The notes under the pieces were generated by a model that saw only the letters and a list, made by a program, of their open reading frames with translations, did no database searches and had not been told where the DNA came from. Of a stretch of DNA of 64,000 nt, positions 43,183 through 52,226 are shown piece after piece. Numbering within the stretch: position 1 is the stretch's first letter; each line of letters begins with the position of its first letter. The DNA comes from Corticicoccus populi (lineage in GTDB: Bacteria; Bacillota; Bacilli; Staphylococcales; Salinicoccaceae). Position numbers and translations under genes: made by a program. The DNA is taken from NCBI RefSeq assembly GCF_042686195.1, contig NZ_JBHUOQ010000004.1, forward strand, positions 62,001-126,000, in the 5' to 3' direction.

Positions 43183-43266
43183 TTGTAAACTTTTCCTCCC
43201 TTTAAACGCCGGAAATGTTATGCAACCATGTGTTCTAAAGCGTCACTTCTATCTTCTCGGAACTAC

Positions 43267-43656
43267 TTACACACGGCGGCGTTTTGGTGGACGGCAACCA
43301 TTGTGCGGTACAGGAGTAACATCCTTAATTGCAGTAATTTCAAGACCTGCAGATTGTAATGCACGAATCGCAGCTTCACGGCCAGCACCAGGACCTTTAA
43401 CTGTTACTTCAACTGTTTTAAGTCCGTGTTCCATAGCTGCTTTTGAAGCAGTTTCTGAAGCCATTTGTGCAGCGAATGGCGTGGATTTCTTTGAACCCTT
43501 GAAACCAAGTGCACCTGCAGATGACCAAGATAGAGCATTACCGAATTCATCAGTAATAGTTACGATTGTGTTATTAAATGTTGAGCGGATGTGTGCCACA
43601 CCAGCTTCAATATTCTTTTTCACTCTACGCTTACGAGATTGTTGTCTACGAGCCAT
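43267..43656 (-). CDS. rpsK: 30S ribosomal protein S11 (uS11)
   Basis: 129 residues. GVAHIRSTFNNTIVTITDEF and the C-terminal VTPVPHNGCRPPKRRRV are characteristic. Lines the mRNA exit platform. It follows rpsM by 24 bp. Confidence 0.97.
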   Translation of the reverse strand: MARRQQSRKRRVKKNIEAGVAHIRSTFNNTIVTITDEFGNALSWSSAGALGFKGSKKSTPFAAQMASETASKAAMEHGLKTVEVTVKGPGAGREAAIRALQSAGLEITAIKDVTPVPHNGCRPPKRRRV

Positions 43657-43680
43657 TTATTCTTCCTCCTTTATCAGTTA

Positions 43681-44046
43681 TTATTTCTTCTTATTAGCAA
43701 CTGTTTTTACTGGACCTTTACGCGTACGAGCGTTGTTCTTAGTCTTTTGACCACGAACCGGCAGTCCACGACGATGACGAATACCTCTGTAAGAAGCAAT
43801 TTCCATCAGACGTTTGATGTTTAGGTTTTGTTCACGGCGAAGGTCACCTTCGACTTTATAACCATCAACGGCTTCACGGATTTTGTTTAATTCGTCTTCT
43901 GTTAAATCTTTAACGCGAGTGCTCTCATCAACACCAGCTTTTGCTAAAACTTCACTAGATCTAGTCGGACCGATACCGTAGATATAAGTGAGAGAGATTA
44001 CGACACGTTTGTCACGTGGTACGTCAACTCCTGCAATACGAGCCAT
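43681..44046 (-). CDS. rpsM: 30S ribosomal protein S13 (uS13)
   Basis: 121 residues. MARIAGVDVPRDKRVVISLT, GIGPTRSSEVL and the basic tail RGLPVRGQKTKNNARTRKGP are typical. Contacts P-site tRNA and subunit bridges. First-binding head protein; lies between rpmJ and rpsK. Confidence 0.97.
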   Translation of the reverse strand: MARIAGVDVPRDKRVVISLTYIYGIGPTRSSEVLAKAGVDESTRVKDLTEDELNKIREAVDGYKVEGDLRREQNLNIKRLMEIASYRGIRHRRGLPVRGQKTKNNARTRKGPVKTVANKKK

Positions 44047-44069
44047 AGTTTGACACCTCCGATTTTATA

Positions 44070-44183
<114 letters not shown>

Positions 44184-44213
44184 GTGTATTACCTCCTTAA
44201 AATGTGGAGTCCA

Positions 44214-44432
44214 TTATTTAAAACGATAAGTGATTCTGCCACGTGTTAAATCATATGGTGACATTTCTACCGTTACTTTATCGCCAGGAAGAATACGTAT
44301 ATAATTCATACGAATTTTACCTGATACATGAGCCAAGATCTCATGTCCATTTTCGAGTTCTACTTTAAACATTGCGTTCGGTAAAGTATCAAGTACTGTA
44401 CCTTCAAGTTCGATTACGTCTTGTTTACTCAC
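44214..44432 (-). CDS. infA: Translation initiation factor IF-1
   Basis: 72 residues, a single OB fold: VIELEGTVLDTLPNAMFKVE, ILAHVSGKIRMNYIRILPGD, KVTVEMSPYDLTRGRITYRF. It binds the A site of the 30S subunit at initiation. The 146-bp gap from adk contains an 8-bp inverted repeat (ATTCACCT/AGGTGAAT, 44546-44575) and probably an internal promoter. Confidence 0.97.
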   Translation of the reverse strand: MSKQDVIELEGTVLDTLPNAMFKVELENGHEILAHVSGKIRMNYIRILPGDKVTVEMSPYDLTRGRITYRFK

Positions 44433-44578
44433 TTTTTTTCCCCCTTTACAGCTTTATATTTCATTCGAAATATACTTCAGGTGAAGATTGATATACACTT
44501 AACGTTAAAATATTGAACCCATATATTTACCAAGCTACTTTCCACATTCACCTTAAAGTACCGAAAGAGGTGAATATT

Positions 44579-45226
44579 CTATAAGTCCTGTAAAATTTCA
44601 TCAACTTCACTAAAGACCTCATCAATATCCTTTAATCCATCAACGTTGGAAAGGACATTTTGATTTTTATAGAAATCCAAAAGCGGTGCTGTCTGCTTCA
44701 AGTTTACTTCAAGACGGTTCGCCACTGTTTCAGGATTGTCATCTTCTCTTTGGTATAACTTACCACCATCAAGGTCACATACGCCGCTCTCTTTAGGCGG
44801 GTTAAACACTAAATGATAAGCAGTACCGCAGACTTCACAAATCCGTCTGCCAGTTAAGCGGTTCATCAGCTCTTCTTCTTCAACCTCAACATTAATCGTA
44901 CGATCAATTTGAGTACCAAGCTCATCCATAATACCATTGAGTGCTTCAGCCTGTTCAACAGTACGAGGAAAGCCATCCAGCAAAAAGCCGTCTCTTGCAT
45001 CACTCTGTGACAATCTTTCTTTTACAATGCCGATTGTCACTTCATCAGGGACGAGTTCACCCTTGTCCATGTAGGACTTAGCTTCTTTACCCAGTTCTGT
45101 TTCATTTTTAATTGCCAAACGAAACATATCACCGGTAGAAATGTGAGGGATCGGGTATTTCTTGATAATTTTGGCCGCCTGAGTACCTTTGCCGGCACCA
45201 GGCAATCCCATCAATATAATATTCAT
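44579..45226 (-). CDS. adk: Adenylate kinase (zinc-type LID)
   Basis: 215 residues from the ATG at 45226, chosen because AGGAGGATAACGCGG precedes it; the frame extends into secY. P-loop GLPGAGKGTQ, NMP-binding STGDMFR and DGFPRTVEQA are present. The LID has CEVCG and GVCDLDG, giving the Cys-Cys-Cys-Asp zinc site of Gram-positive enzymes. It balances AMP, ADP and ATP in the cytoplasm. Confidence 0.97.
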   Translation of the reverse strand: MNIILMGLPGAGKGTQAAKIIKKYPIPHISTGDMFRLAIKNETELGKEAKSYMDKGELVPDEVTIGIVKERLSQSDARDGFLLDGFPRTVEQAEALNGIMDELGTQIDRTINVEVEEEELMNRLTGRRICEVCGTAYHLVFNPPKESGVCDLDGGKLYQREDDNPETVANRLEVNLKQTAPLLDFYKNQNVLSNVDGLKDIDEVFSEVDEILQDL

Positions 45227-45239
45227 CCGCGTTATCCTC

Positions 45240-46538
45240 CTACCTACGTTTTCTAAAACCACGGTATTCTCTCTGATTCGCTTGTGCTTCTAATTGTTTA
45301 CTTGTCTCTAATGCAACACCGATAACAATGAGTAAGCTTGTACCGCCAATTTGAATTGCGGGCGGCAGATCCATGAAGTTCGTAATAATCAGCGGAAGTA
45401 CTGCAATTCCAGCTAAGAACAGTGAACCGACAAACACAAGTCTGTATAACACTGAAGTGATATAATCCTGTGTGTTTTTACCCGGCCGTATTCCTGGTAC
45501 ATAGCTGCCCTGCTTCTGCAGATTGTCAGCTACTTTCTCAGGATTTACCTGTACAAAAGCATAGAAGTACGTAAACGCAATGATGATTATTACATAGAAA
45601 ATCATGCCAAGCCAATTTGAAGGGTCGGCGAATCTTGCTACTTGCTGAGCCCAGTTAGCATCCGGGAAGAATAACGATAAGGTCTGCGGAAGCATAAAGA
45701 ATGCCATTGTGAAAATAACCGGAATAACCCCGGCAGGATTCACTTTCAACGGCAGGAATGTTGACTGCGGTGCCAATTGTGAAGTCGTTCGTTGACGCTT
45801 CGCATATTGAATCGGTATTTTACGTACTGCCTGTAATATGAATACTGCGAAAGCAGTAAGCAGCAGTAAAAAGATGATTAATGCAGCAGCTTCTATAATT
45901 GCCATTGTTGTATCTTCTGCTCCGGTAAATCTTTGTTGATATAACTGAATCAATGCATTCGGAAGTGCGGAAAGAATTCCTGCGAAGATAATGATTGAAA
46001 TACCATTACCCACTCCGTGACTCGTAATCTGCTCACCCAGCCATAAAAGGAATGCTGTTCCTGTAGTCAATACAAGTGCGATGAGTAAGTACGAGCTGTA
46101 GTGATTGTTATCAATCAACATACCGCCGAACATTTGGTTAAATGCATAAGACATACCGATTGACTGGATAAATGCCAGAACAATTGTGAAATATCTTGTA
46201 AACTGTGCAAGTTTACGACGGCCGACTTCTCCCTGTCTAGCCCATTCAGCAAACTTCGGCACAACATCCATCTGCAGTAACTGTACTACGATAGAGGCCG
46301 TGATATAAGGCATAATCCCCATCGCTAAGATGGAGAAGTTCATTAATGCGCCGCCGCCGAAAGTATTCATCAAATCGAGAATACCCTGTTCACCCATATT
46401 CATATCGAATACTCTTGGGTCAACACCCGGCACCGGGATATAAGTACCTATTTTAAATATCACAAGCATTGCCAAAGTGAAGAATATCTTGTTGCGTATT
46501 TCTTTAATTCTAAAGAAATTGGAGATCGTATTAATCAA
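45240..46538 (-). CDS. secY: Protein translocase channel subunit SecY
   Basis: 432 residues, ten spans. FGGGALMNFSILAMGIMPYI, QWTRQ-like WARQGEVGRRKLAQFTRY and GHGVGNGIS-type SHGVGNGISIIIFAGI are signature regions; the C-terminus ends in EYRGFRKRR. It forms the Sec channel with SecE and SecG. It starts at the very next base after rplO ends. Confidence 0.98.
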   Translation of the reverse strand: MINTISNFFRIKEIRNKIFFTLAMLVIFKIGTYIPVPGVDPRVFDMNMGEQGILDLMNTFGGGALMNFSILAMGIMPYITASIVVQLLQMDVVPKFAEWARQGEVGRRKLAQFTRYFTIVLAFIQSIGMSYAFNQMFGGMLIDNNHYSSYLLIALVLTTGTAFLLWLGEQITSHGVGNGISIIIFAGILSALPNALIQLYQQRFTGAEDTTMAIIEAAALIIFLLLLTAFAVFILQAVRKIPIQYAKRQRTTSQLAPQSTFLPLKVNPAGVIPVIFTMAFFMLPQTLSLFFPDANWAQQVARFADPSNWLGMIFYVIIIIAFTYFYAFVQVNPEKVADNLQKQGSYVPGIRPGKNTQDYITSVLYRLVFVGSLFLAGIAVLPLIITNFMDLPPAIQIGGTSLLIVIGVALETSKQLEAQANQREYRGFRKRR

Positions 46539-46979
46539 TTAGATCACCTCTGGAGTTCCGCCCTGTTCCTCAATTGCTTTAGCAGCTGAACTAGAAAACT
46601 TATGAGCTTTAATTGTTAACTTCTTCTCAAGAGTACCGTTTCCGAGTACTTTGATACCAGACTTTTCATTCTTAACAATGCCGTTCTCTACTAGTAATGC
46701 TGGAGTAACTTCAGTACCGTCCTCAAAGCGGTTTAAATCGCTCAAGCTTACGATTGCGTATTCTTTACGGTTGATGTTAGTAAAACCACGCTTAGGGATA
46801 CGACGGAATAAAGGCAGCTGTCCACCTTCGAAAGTTAGACCAACTCCACCGCCTGAACGTGAGTTCTGACCGTTATGACCACGACCAGCAGTTTTACCAT
46901 TACCTGAAGACATACCACGCCCAACACGGTTACGTGCTTTACGAGCACCTTCAACTGGTTTCATCTCATGTAATTTCAT
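46539..46979 (-). CDS. rplO: 50S ribosomal protein L15 (uL15)
   Basis: 146 residues from the ATG at 46979 (GGGAGGTGTACAC upstream). MKLHEMKPVEGARKARNRVG, the Gly-rich GRGMSSGNGKTAGRGHNGQN and RIPKRGFTNINRKEYAIVSL are typical. Adjacent to secY as in nearly all bacteria. Confidence 0.97.
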   Translation of the reverse strand: MKLHEMKPVEGARKARNRVGRGMSSGNGKTAGRGHNGQNSRSGGGVGLTFEGGQLPLFRRIPKRGFTNINRKEYAIVSLSDLNRFEDGTEVTPALLVENGIVKNEKSGIKVLGNGTLEKKLTIKAHKFSSSAAKAIEEQGGTPEVI

Positions 46980-47007
46980 GTGTACACCTCCCATTTTTAT
47001 AATATCA

Positions 47008-47187
47008 TTATTTTTCTTCTACTGTAACCAAGTGACTCACTTTTCGAACCTGTCCTCTGATTTGAGGTGTATCTTCATGCTCAACAGAATGGTTAAGCTT
47101 TCTCAAACCTAATGAAGCAACAGTTTTTCTTTGAGTTTCCGGCTTACCAATGATACTTTTTTTGAGGGTAATTTTAATCTTTGCCAT
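47008..47187 (-). CDS. rpmD: 50S ribosomal protein L30 (uL30)
   Basis: 59 residues: MAKIKITLKKSIIGKPETQR, KTVASLGLRKLNHSVEHEDT, PQIRGQVRKVSHLVTVEEK. Standard length for Firmicutes. Ribosome site AAGGAGGGA lies upstream, 15 bp after rpsE. Confidence 0.96.
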   Translation of the reverse strand: MAKIKITLKKSIIGKPETQRKTVASLGLRKLNHSVEHEDTPQIRGQVRKVSHLVTVEEK

Positions 47188-47202
47188 TATTGATGTCCCT
47201 CC

Positions 47203-47703
47203 TTAATTTAGAATCTCTTCTACTGATTTGCCGCGTAATTTCGCAACGTCTTCAGCATTTTTAAGTTCTTCAAGACCTGTCATTGTTGCACGAACCACAT
47301 TGATTGGTGTGTTTGCACCAAGTGATTTACTTAAGATATCAGTGATACCTGCAAGCTCTAATACGGCACGAACCGGTCCACCTGCGATAACCCCTGTACC
47401 AGGAGCGGCTGGTTTCATAAATACACGGCCTGAACTGAATCGACCAATGATTTCATGTGGAATAGTTCCATCTACCATAGGTACATTGATCAAATCCTTC
47501 TTAGCAGCTTCAATCGCTTTTTTGATTGCTTCAGGTACTTCCTGTGCTTTACCAGTACCGAACCCAACACGTCCTTTTCTGTCTCCGACAACTACAAGTG
47601 CTGAGAAACGGAAACGACGTCCACCTTTAACTACTTTAGCGATACGATTAATCGTAACTACTCGCTCTTCGAATTCCTGTACTTTCTCTTCTCTACGAGC
47701 CAT
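47203..47703 (-). CDS. rpsE: 30S ribosomal protein S5 (uS5)
   Basis: 166 residues. VVTINRIAKVVKGGRRFRFS, GKAQEVPEAIKKAIEAAKKD and AAPGTGVIAGGPVRAVLELA are conserved features. Part of the mRNA entry site and accuracy centre. Resistance sites for spectinomycin in loop 2 (around VKGGRRF) look wild type. Confidence 0.97.
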   Translation of the reverse strand: MARREEKVQEFEERVVTINRIAKVVKGGRRFRFSALVVVGDRKGRVGFGTGKAQEVPEAIKKAIEAAKKDLINVPMVDGTIPHEIIGRFSSGRVFMKPAAPGTGVIAGGPVRAVLELAGITDILSKSLGANTPINVVRATMTGLEELKNAEDVAKLRGKSVEEILN

Positions 47704-47724
47704 AAATGTTATTCCCTCCTTCTA

Positions 47725-48087
47725 TTAGAATTGCAGTCCATTTTCACGCGCTGCTTCTGCAAGAGCTTGTACTCGCCCATGATACAAATAGCCTCCGCGG
47801 TCAAATACTACGCTTTCAATACCTTTATCTTTAGCACGTTTTGCAACAAGTGCGCCAACTTCTTTGGCAGCTTCAATGTTAGAACCATTTTCACCTTTGA
47901 AATCTGAATCCTGTGTAGAAGCGCTGACTAAAGTGACTTGCCCGCTGTCATCAATGATTTGTGCATAAATGTTTTTGTTTGAACGGAAAACGTTTAAACG
48001 TGGTCTTTCGCTAGTACCGCTTAACACGTTACGCACACGTTGATGTCTCTTCTGACGTACTTTATTCTTGTCAATTTTCGAGATCAT
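47725..48087 (-). CDS. rplR: 50S ribosomal protein L18 (uL18)
   Basis: 120 residues. KRHQRVRNVLSGTSERPRLN, FRSNKNIYAQIIDD and VFDRGGYLYHGRVQALAEAA ending in ENGLQF are standard. Binds 5S rRNA. Confidence 0.97.
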   Translation of the reverse strand: MISKIDKNKVRQKRHQRVRNVLSGTSERPRLNVFRSNKNIYAQIIDDSGQVTLVSASTQDSDFKGENGSNIEAAKEVGALVAKRAKDKGIESVVFDRGGYLYHGRVQALAEAARENGLQF

Positions 48088-48112
48088 TAATATTCACTCC
48101 TCACTTTAATAA

Positions 48113-48649
48113 TTATTTACCAGTTTTTCCTTCTTTACGACGAACACGCTCATCCTTGTAACGAATACCTTTACCTTTATAAGGTTCCGGCGGACGTACC
48201 TGACGGATTTTAGAAGCAAGTGCTCCAACATATTCTTTGTTGATTCCTTCAACTTTAACTTTAGTATTACCATCAACGCTGATAGTAAGATCGTCTGAAG
48301 GATCAAATTCAACCGGGTGAGAAAGTCCAACATTAAGAACCAATTTCTTACCTTGCATTTGAGCACGGTAACCTACACCGACAAGCTCAAGTTCTTTTGA
48401 AAATCCTTCTGAAACACCAACAACCATGTTGTTGATCAGGGCACGAGTTGTACCATGAATCGTACGGTGCTCTTTAGAATCAGTTGGTCTTACAACCTCA
48501 AGAGTATTTTCTTCTTGATTAAAAGACATATCCTCATTAAAAGTGTTTACAAGTTCACCTTTAGGACCTTTAACTGTAACAGTTGATCCGTCGATTGTTA
48601 ATGTAACATCATTTGGGATATTAATAATACGTTTACCTACACGGCTCAT
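48113..48649 (-). CDS. rplF: 50S ribosomal protein L6 (uL6)
   Basis: 178 residues from the ATG at 48649 (AGGAGGTGCAATTA site). MSRVGKRIINIPNDVTLTID at the start and RQVRPPEPYKGKGIRYKDER near the end are diagnostic. Located near the factor-binding stalk base. Confidence 0.97.
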   Translation of the reverse strand: MSRVGKRIINIPNDVTLTIDGSTVTVKGPKGELVNTFNEDMSFNQEENTLEVVRPTDSKEHRTIHGTTRALINNMVVGVSEGFSKELELVGVGYRAQMQGKKLVLNVGLSHPVEFDPSDDLTISVDGNTKVKVEGINKEYVGALASKIRQVRPPEPYKGKGIRYKDERVRRKEGKTGK

Positions 48650-48672
48650 TAATTGCACCTCCTAAAAGTTTA

Positions 48673-49071
48673 TTACCAAACGTATGCGAGTACTTCCCCG
48701 CCAGTATTTCTTTTGCGTGCTTCTTTATCAGTAAGCACACCTTCTGAAGTAGAGATTAATGCAACACCTAAACCATTAAGTACTTTAGGCAGTTCCTCTC
48801 TCTTCGCGTATACTCTTAAGCCAGGCTTAGAGATTCTTTTAAGTCCAGTGATAACGCGTTCGTTGTTCGCACCGTATTTAAGGAATACACGAATTACGCC
48901 CTGCTTATCATCTTCAATATATTCAACATTCTTTACGAAACCTTCTGATTTAAGAATTTCTGCAATCTCTTTTTTGATGTTAGATGCAGGGATTTCTAAT
49001 GATTCATGTCTAACGATGTTCGCATTTCTAATGCGTGTTAACATGTCTGCAATTGGATCTGATACTGTCAT
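48673..49071 (-). CDS. rpsH: 30S ribosomal protein S8 (uS8)
   Basis: 132 residues. MTVSDPIADMLTRIRNANIV and the C-terminal LGVALISTSEGVLTDKEARK-containing fold are typical. In E. coli S8 is the spc-operon repressor; no matching leader was judged here. Confidence 0.97.
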   Translation of the reverse strand: MTVSDPIADMLTRIRNANIVRHESLEIPASNIKKEIAEILKSEGFVKNVEYIEDDKQGVIRVFLKYGANNERVITGLKRISKPGLRVYAKREELPKVLNGLGVALISTSEGVLTDKEARKRNTGGEVLAYVW

Positions 49072-49101
49072 TACAATTTGCCTCCTTTCAATTTATGGCG
49101 A

Positions 49102-49287
49102 TTACCAGCTTGCTTTTTTAACACCAGGAATCTGGCCTTTGTAAGCAAGTTCACGGAAACAGATACGGCATAGTTTGAATTTACGAATTACTGAATGCGG
49201 ACGTCCGCATCTTTCGCAGCGTGTATATTCTCTAACTTTATATTTTTGTTCTTTTTGCTGTTTAGCAATCATTGATTTTTTAGCCAC
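49102..49287 (-). CDS. rpsN: 30S ribosomal protein S14, zinc type (uS14)
   Basis: 61 residues. Short zinc-binding form with CERC and CRIC pairs (C24, C27, C40, C43) and the conserved ending YKGQIPGVKKASW. Organisms of this group often encode a longer zinc-free copy elsewhere. Confidence 0.97.
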   Translation of the reverse strand: MAKKSMIAKQQKEQKYKVREYTRCERCGRPHSVIRKFKLCRICFRELAYKGQIPGVKKASW

Positions 49288-49306
49288 AATTTCGCCTCCT
49301 TATAGC

Positions 49307-49846
49307 TTACTTTTGAAATGGCATACCAAACTGTGTTAAAAGTTCGCGCGCCTCTTCGTCTGTGTTCGCAGTTGTAACGATTACGATATCCATACCTCTT
49401 ACTTTAGATACTTTATCGTAGTCAATTTCAGGGAAAATTAACTGTTCTTTAACACCTAATGTGTAGTTACCGCGACCATCGAATGATTTCTTGGAAACAC
49501 CTCTGAAGTCTCTTACACGTGGTAATGAAACTGCGATTAGTTTATCCAGGAATTCATACATTCTTTCACCGCGAAGTGTTACTTTAGCGCCGATTGGCAT
49601 TCCTTCACGAAGTCTGAAAGTTGCGATTGATTTTTTCGCTTTAGTGATAAGTGCTTTTTGACCAGTGATTGCTTCAAGTTCCTCAACTGCAGTATCTAGT
49701 ACTTTAGAGTTTTGAACTGCATCACCAACACCCATGTTCACAACGATTTTTTCGATTTTTGGTACTTCCATTACAGAAGAATAGTTAAATTTGTTTACAA
49801 GCTCAGTTTTTACTGACTCATTGTATTTATCTTTTAAACGTGCCAC
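49307..49846 (-). CDS. rplE: 50S ribosomal protein L5 (uL5)
   Basis: 179 residues. VPKIEKIVVNMGVGDAVQNS, RLREGMPIGAKVTLRGERMY and DFRGVSKKSFDGRGNYTLGV are conserved. Part of the 5S complex and contacts P-site tRNA. Confidence 0.97.
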   Translation of the reverse strand: MARLKDKYNESVKTELVNKFNYSSVMEVPKIEKIVVNMGVGDAVQNSKVLDTAVEELEAITGQKALITKAKKSIATFRLREGMPIGAKVTLRGERMYEFLDKLIAVSLPRVRDFRGVSKKSFDGRGNYTLGVKEQLIFPEIDYDKVSKVRGMDIVIVTTANTDEEARELLTQFGMPFQK

Positions 49847-49872
49847 TATATTGACCTCCTTCCACTAATGCT

Positions 49873-50205
49873 TTAGTTCTTTTCGTATTTTACTGTCGGG
49901 ATTTCTTTACCAGACTTAGCAGCAATTTTCACTTTTGTACCGTCTTCTTTGATTTCATGACGGACACGAGTGCGTTCTCCTGTTTCAGGATCAACATGCA
50001 TTACGTTTGAAACGTGAATTGGTGCTTCTGTTTCAAGAATTCCACCTTCAGGATTCATTTGAGATGGCTTTTGGTGCTTTTTAATCATGTTCACACCTTC
50101 AACGACAACGCGGTCTTTTGAAGGGATGGCTTTTAAAATAGTACCTTGTTTGCCTTTGTCTTTGCCGCTGATTACAACGACTTTATCTCCTGTTCTTACG
50201 TGCAT
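49873..50205 (-). CDS. rplX: 50S ribosomal protein L24 (uL24)
   Basis: 110 residues. The KOW motif is in MHVRTGDKVVVISGKDKGKQ, followed by VEGVNMIKKHQKPSQMNPEG. Slightly longer C-terminus than many homologues (KSGKEIPTVKYEKN). Assembly initiator near the exit tunnel. Confidence 0.96.
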   Translation of the reverse strand: MHVRTGDKVVVISGKDKGKQGTILKAIPSKDRVVVEGVNMIKKHQKPSQMNPEGGILETEAPIHVSNVMHVDPETGERTRVRHEIKEDGTKVKIAAKSGKEIPTVKYEKN

Positions 50206-50232
50206 GGAAGCGCACCTCCTTATTATTTATGA

Positions 50233-50601
50233 TTATAATACTTCTGGTGCAAGTGAAACGATCTTCATGAAGTTTCCTTCGCGAAGTTCACGTGCAACTG
50301 GACCGAAGATACGAGTACCTCTAGGACCTTTATCGTCTCTGATGATTACACATGCGTTCTCATCAAATTTAATATATGAACCGTCTTCACGGCGTACGCC
50401 TGATTTAGTTCTTACAATTACAGCTTTGACAACGTCGCCTTTTTTGACAACGCCACCTGGTGTTGCATTCTTAACAGTTACAACAATAACATCACCAATA
50501 TTCGCAGTTTTGCGGCCAGTTCCACCCAAAACTTTGATCGTTAGTACTTCACGAGCACCTGAGTTATCTGCCACTTTTAAGCGGGTTTCCTGTTGGATCA
50601 T
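50233..50601 (-). CDS. rplN: 50S ribosomal protein L14 (uL14)
   Basis: 122 residues. MIQQETRLKVADNSGAREVL, SGVRREDGSYIKFDENACVI and IFGPVARELREGNFMKIVSL are near-universal. Forms an intersubunit bridge. Confidence 0.97.
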   Translation of the reverse strand: MIQQETRLKVADNSGAREVLTIKVLGGTGRKTANIGDVIVVTVKNATPGGVVKKGDVVKAVIVRTKSGVRREDGSYIKFDENACVIIRDDKGPRGTRIFGPVARELREGNFMKIVSLAPEVL

Positions 50602-50629
50602 GCGAATGGACCTCCTTTATCTTCGATTG

Positions 50630-50893
50630 TTAGATAATTACTGATTCTTCAACGACTTCCACTAGACGGAAACGTTTAGTTGCTGATAACGGACGAGTTT
50701 CCTGGATACGTACGATATCGCCCATTTTAGCAGTGTTTTTTTCATCATGTGCTTTGTACTTTTTAGAGTACTTTACACGTTTACCAATGATAGGGTGTTT
50801 TTTATAAGTTTCAACCATTACCGTAATTGTCTTATCCATTTTGTCGGATACTACGCGGCCCTGGTAAACTTTGCGTTCGTTTTTACCTTCCAC
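50630..50893 (-). CDS. rpsQ: 30S ribosomal protein S17 (uS17)
   Basis: 87 residues. RKVYQGRVVSDKMDKTITVM and GDIVRIQETRPLSATKRFRL are typical; OB-fold protein binding the 5' domain of 16S rRNA. Confidence 0.97.
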   Translation of the reverse strand: MEGKNERKVYQGRVVSDKMDKTITVMVETYKKHPIIGKRVKYSKKYKAHDEKNTAKMGDIVRIQETRPLSATKRFRLVEVVEESVII

Positions 50894-50911
50894 TGTATAA
50901 CCCTCCTATAA

Positions 50912-51121
50912 TTATTGATTAGCCTTAGCTTCTTCCAGCTCTCTCTCGCGGATAGTAGTTTTCATTCTTGCGATAGTTTTTCTTACTTCTTTGATACGAG
51001 CAGTGTTTTCTAGCTGACCTGTAGCTAGCTGAAAGCGTAAGTTGAAGAGTTCTTCCTTCAATTCTTTAACGTTTGTTTCAATTTCAGTTGTTGTCAAATC
51101 GCGGATTTCTTTAGCTTTCAT
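50912..51121 (-). CDS. rpmC: 50S ribosomal protein L29 (uL29)
   Basis: 69 residues from the ATG at 51121, which follows AGGTGGTGATACGA; upstream in-frame starts lie inside rplP. MKAKEIRDLTTTEIETNVKE and TARIKEVRKTIARMKTTIRE form the helical hairpin. It overlaps rplP by 11 nt. Confidence 0.96.
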   Translation of the reverse strand: MKAKEIRDLTTTEIETNVKELKEELFNLRFQLATGQLENTARIKEVRKTIARMKTTIRERELEEAKANQ

Positions 51122-51545
51122 TCGTATCACCACCTAATTCTTCACGTTTAACGATTTTAGTTTTTACTGGAAGTTTATGACTAGCTAAACGAAGCGCTTC
51201 TCTTGCTACTTCCTCTTCCACCCCAGCAATTTCAAACATAATACGTCCAGGTTTTACAACTGCAATCCATCCTTCAACTGCACCTTTACCTGAACCCATA
51301 CGTACTTCTAATGGTTTCTTTGTATACGGCGTGTGTGGGAAAATGTTGATCCATACTTTACCGCCACGTTTCATGTAACGTGTCATTGCAATACGTGCTG
51401 ATTCGATTTGTCTTGATGTGATCCAAGATGTTGTTGTCGCTTGTAAACCGTACTCGCCAAATGTTACTTGTGTTCCGCCCTTTGAACGACCTTTAGTGTC
51501 GGGACGGTGTTGACGACGGTATTTTACTCTTTTAGGTAATAACAT
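51111..51545 (-). CDS. rplP: 50S ribosomal protein L16 (uL16)
   Basis: 144 residues. MLLPKRVKYRRQHRPDTKGR, RMGSGKGAVEGWIAVVKPGR and REALRLASHKLPVKTKIVKR are diagnostic. Near the A-site tRNA elbow. Confidence 0.97.
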   Translation of the reverse strand: MLLPKRVKYRRQHRPDTKGRSKGGTQVTFGEYGLQATTTSWITSRQIESARIAMTRYMKRGGKVWINIFPHTPYTKKPLEVRMGSGKGAVEGWIAVVKPGRIMFEIAGVEEEVAREALRLASHKLPVKTKIVKREELGGDTNES

Positions 51546-51560
51546 TCCAAATTTCCTCCT

Positions 51561-52205
51561 TTACTTATTGTCATTTTTGACAGGAAGAACTTCTCCACGA
51601 TAAATCCATACTTTGACACCCAATTTACCGTATGTTGTGTCAGCTTCTTCATGTGCATAATCAATGTCAGCACGTAAAGTATGAAGTGGGACAGTTCCTT
51701 CACTATATCCTTCAGCACGTGCAATATCAGCACCGCCTAAACGACCAGATACTTGTGTTTTGATACCTTTAGCTCCTGCTTTCATAGCACGTTGGAGCGC
51801 TTGCTTTTGTGCTCTACGGAAAGATACACGGTTTTCTAATTGACGGGCAATGTTTTCTGCTACCAGTTTAGCGTCCATATCAACTTTTTTGATTTCAATA
51901 ACGTTGATGTGTACTCTTTTGCCAGTTAATTTAGTTAAAGCAGTACGAAGTTTATCAATTTCGCTACCACCTTTACCGATTACCATACCAGGTTTACCAG
52001 TATGAAGTGCGATATTCACACGATTTGCCGCGCGCTCAATTTCAACTTTTGAGACCGAAGCATCTTTAAGGTTTGTTTCAATATATTTACGTACTTTTAA
52101 GTCTTCGTGTAACAGATCCGCGAAGTCTTTGTCAGCATACCATTTAGCTTCCCAGTCACGGATAATTCCAGTACGTAGTCCAATTGGATTAATCTTTTGA
52201 CCCAA
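51561..52205 (-). CDS. rpsC: 30S ribosomal protein S3 (uS3)
   Basis: 214 residues. MGQKINPIGLRTGIIRDWEA, the KH domain with VIGKGGSEIDKLRTAL, and the C-terminal GTVPLHTLRADIDYAHEEAD and GVKVWIYRGEVLP are intact. Part of the mRNA entry helicase. Confidence 0.97.
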   Translation of the reverse strand: MGQKINPIGLRTGIIRDWEAKWYADKDFADLLHEDLKVRKYIETNLKDASVSKVEIERAANRVNIALHTGKPGMVIGKGGSEIDKLRTALTKLTGKRVHINVIEIKKVDMDAKLVAENIARQLENRVSFRRAQKQALQRAMKAGAKGIKTQVSGRLGGADIARAEGYSEGTVPLHTLRADIDYAHEEADTTYGKLGVKVWIYRGEVLPVKNDNK

Positions 52206-52226
52206 ATTAATTCCCTCCTTAAGGTT

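Noticed and set aside
42938..43750. Plus-strand open frame of 270 codons over rpoA, rpsK and rpsM
   Set aside because: Shadow of three certain genes on the minus strand; no ribosome site or family resemblance.
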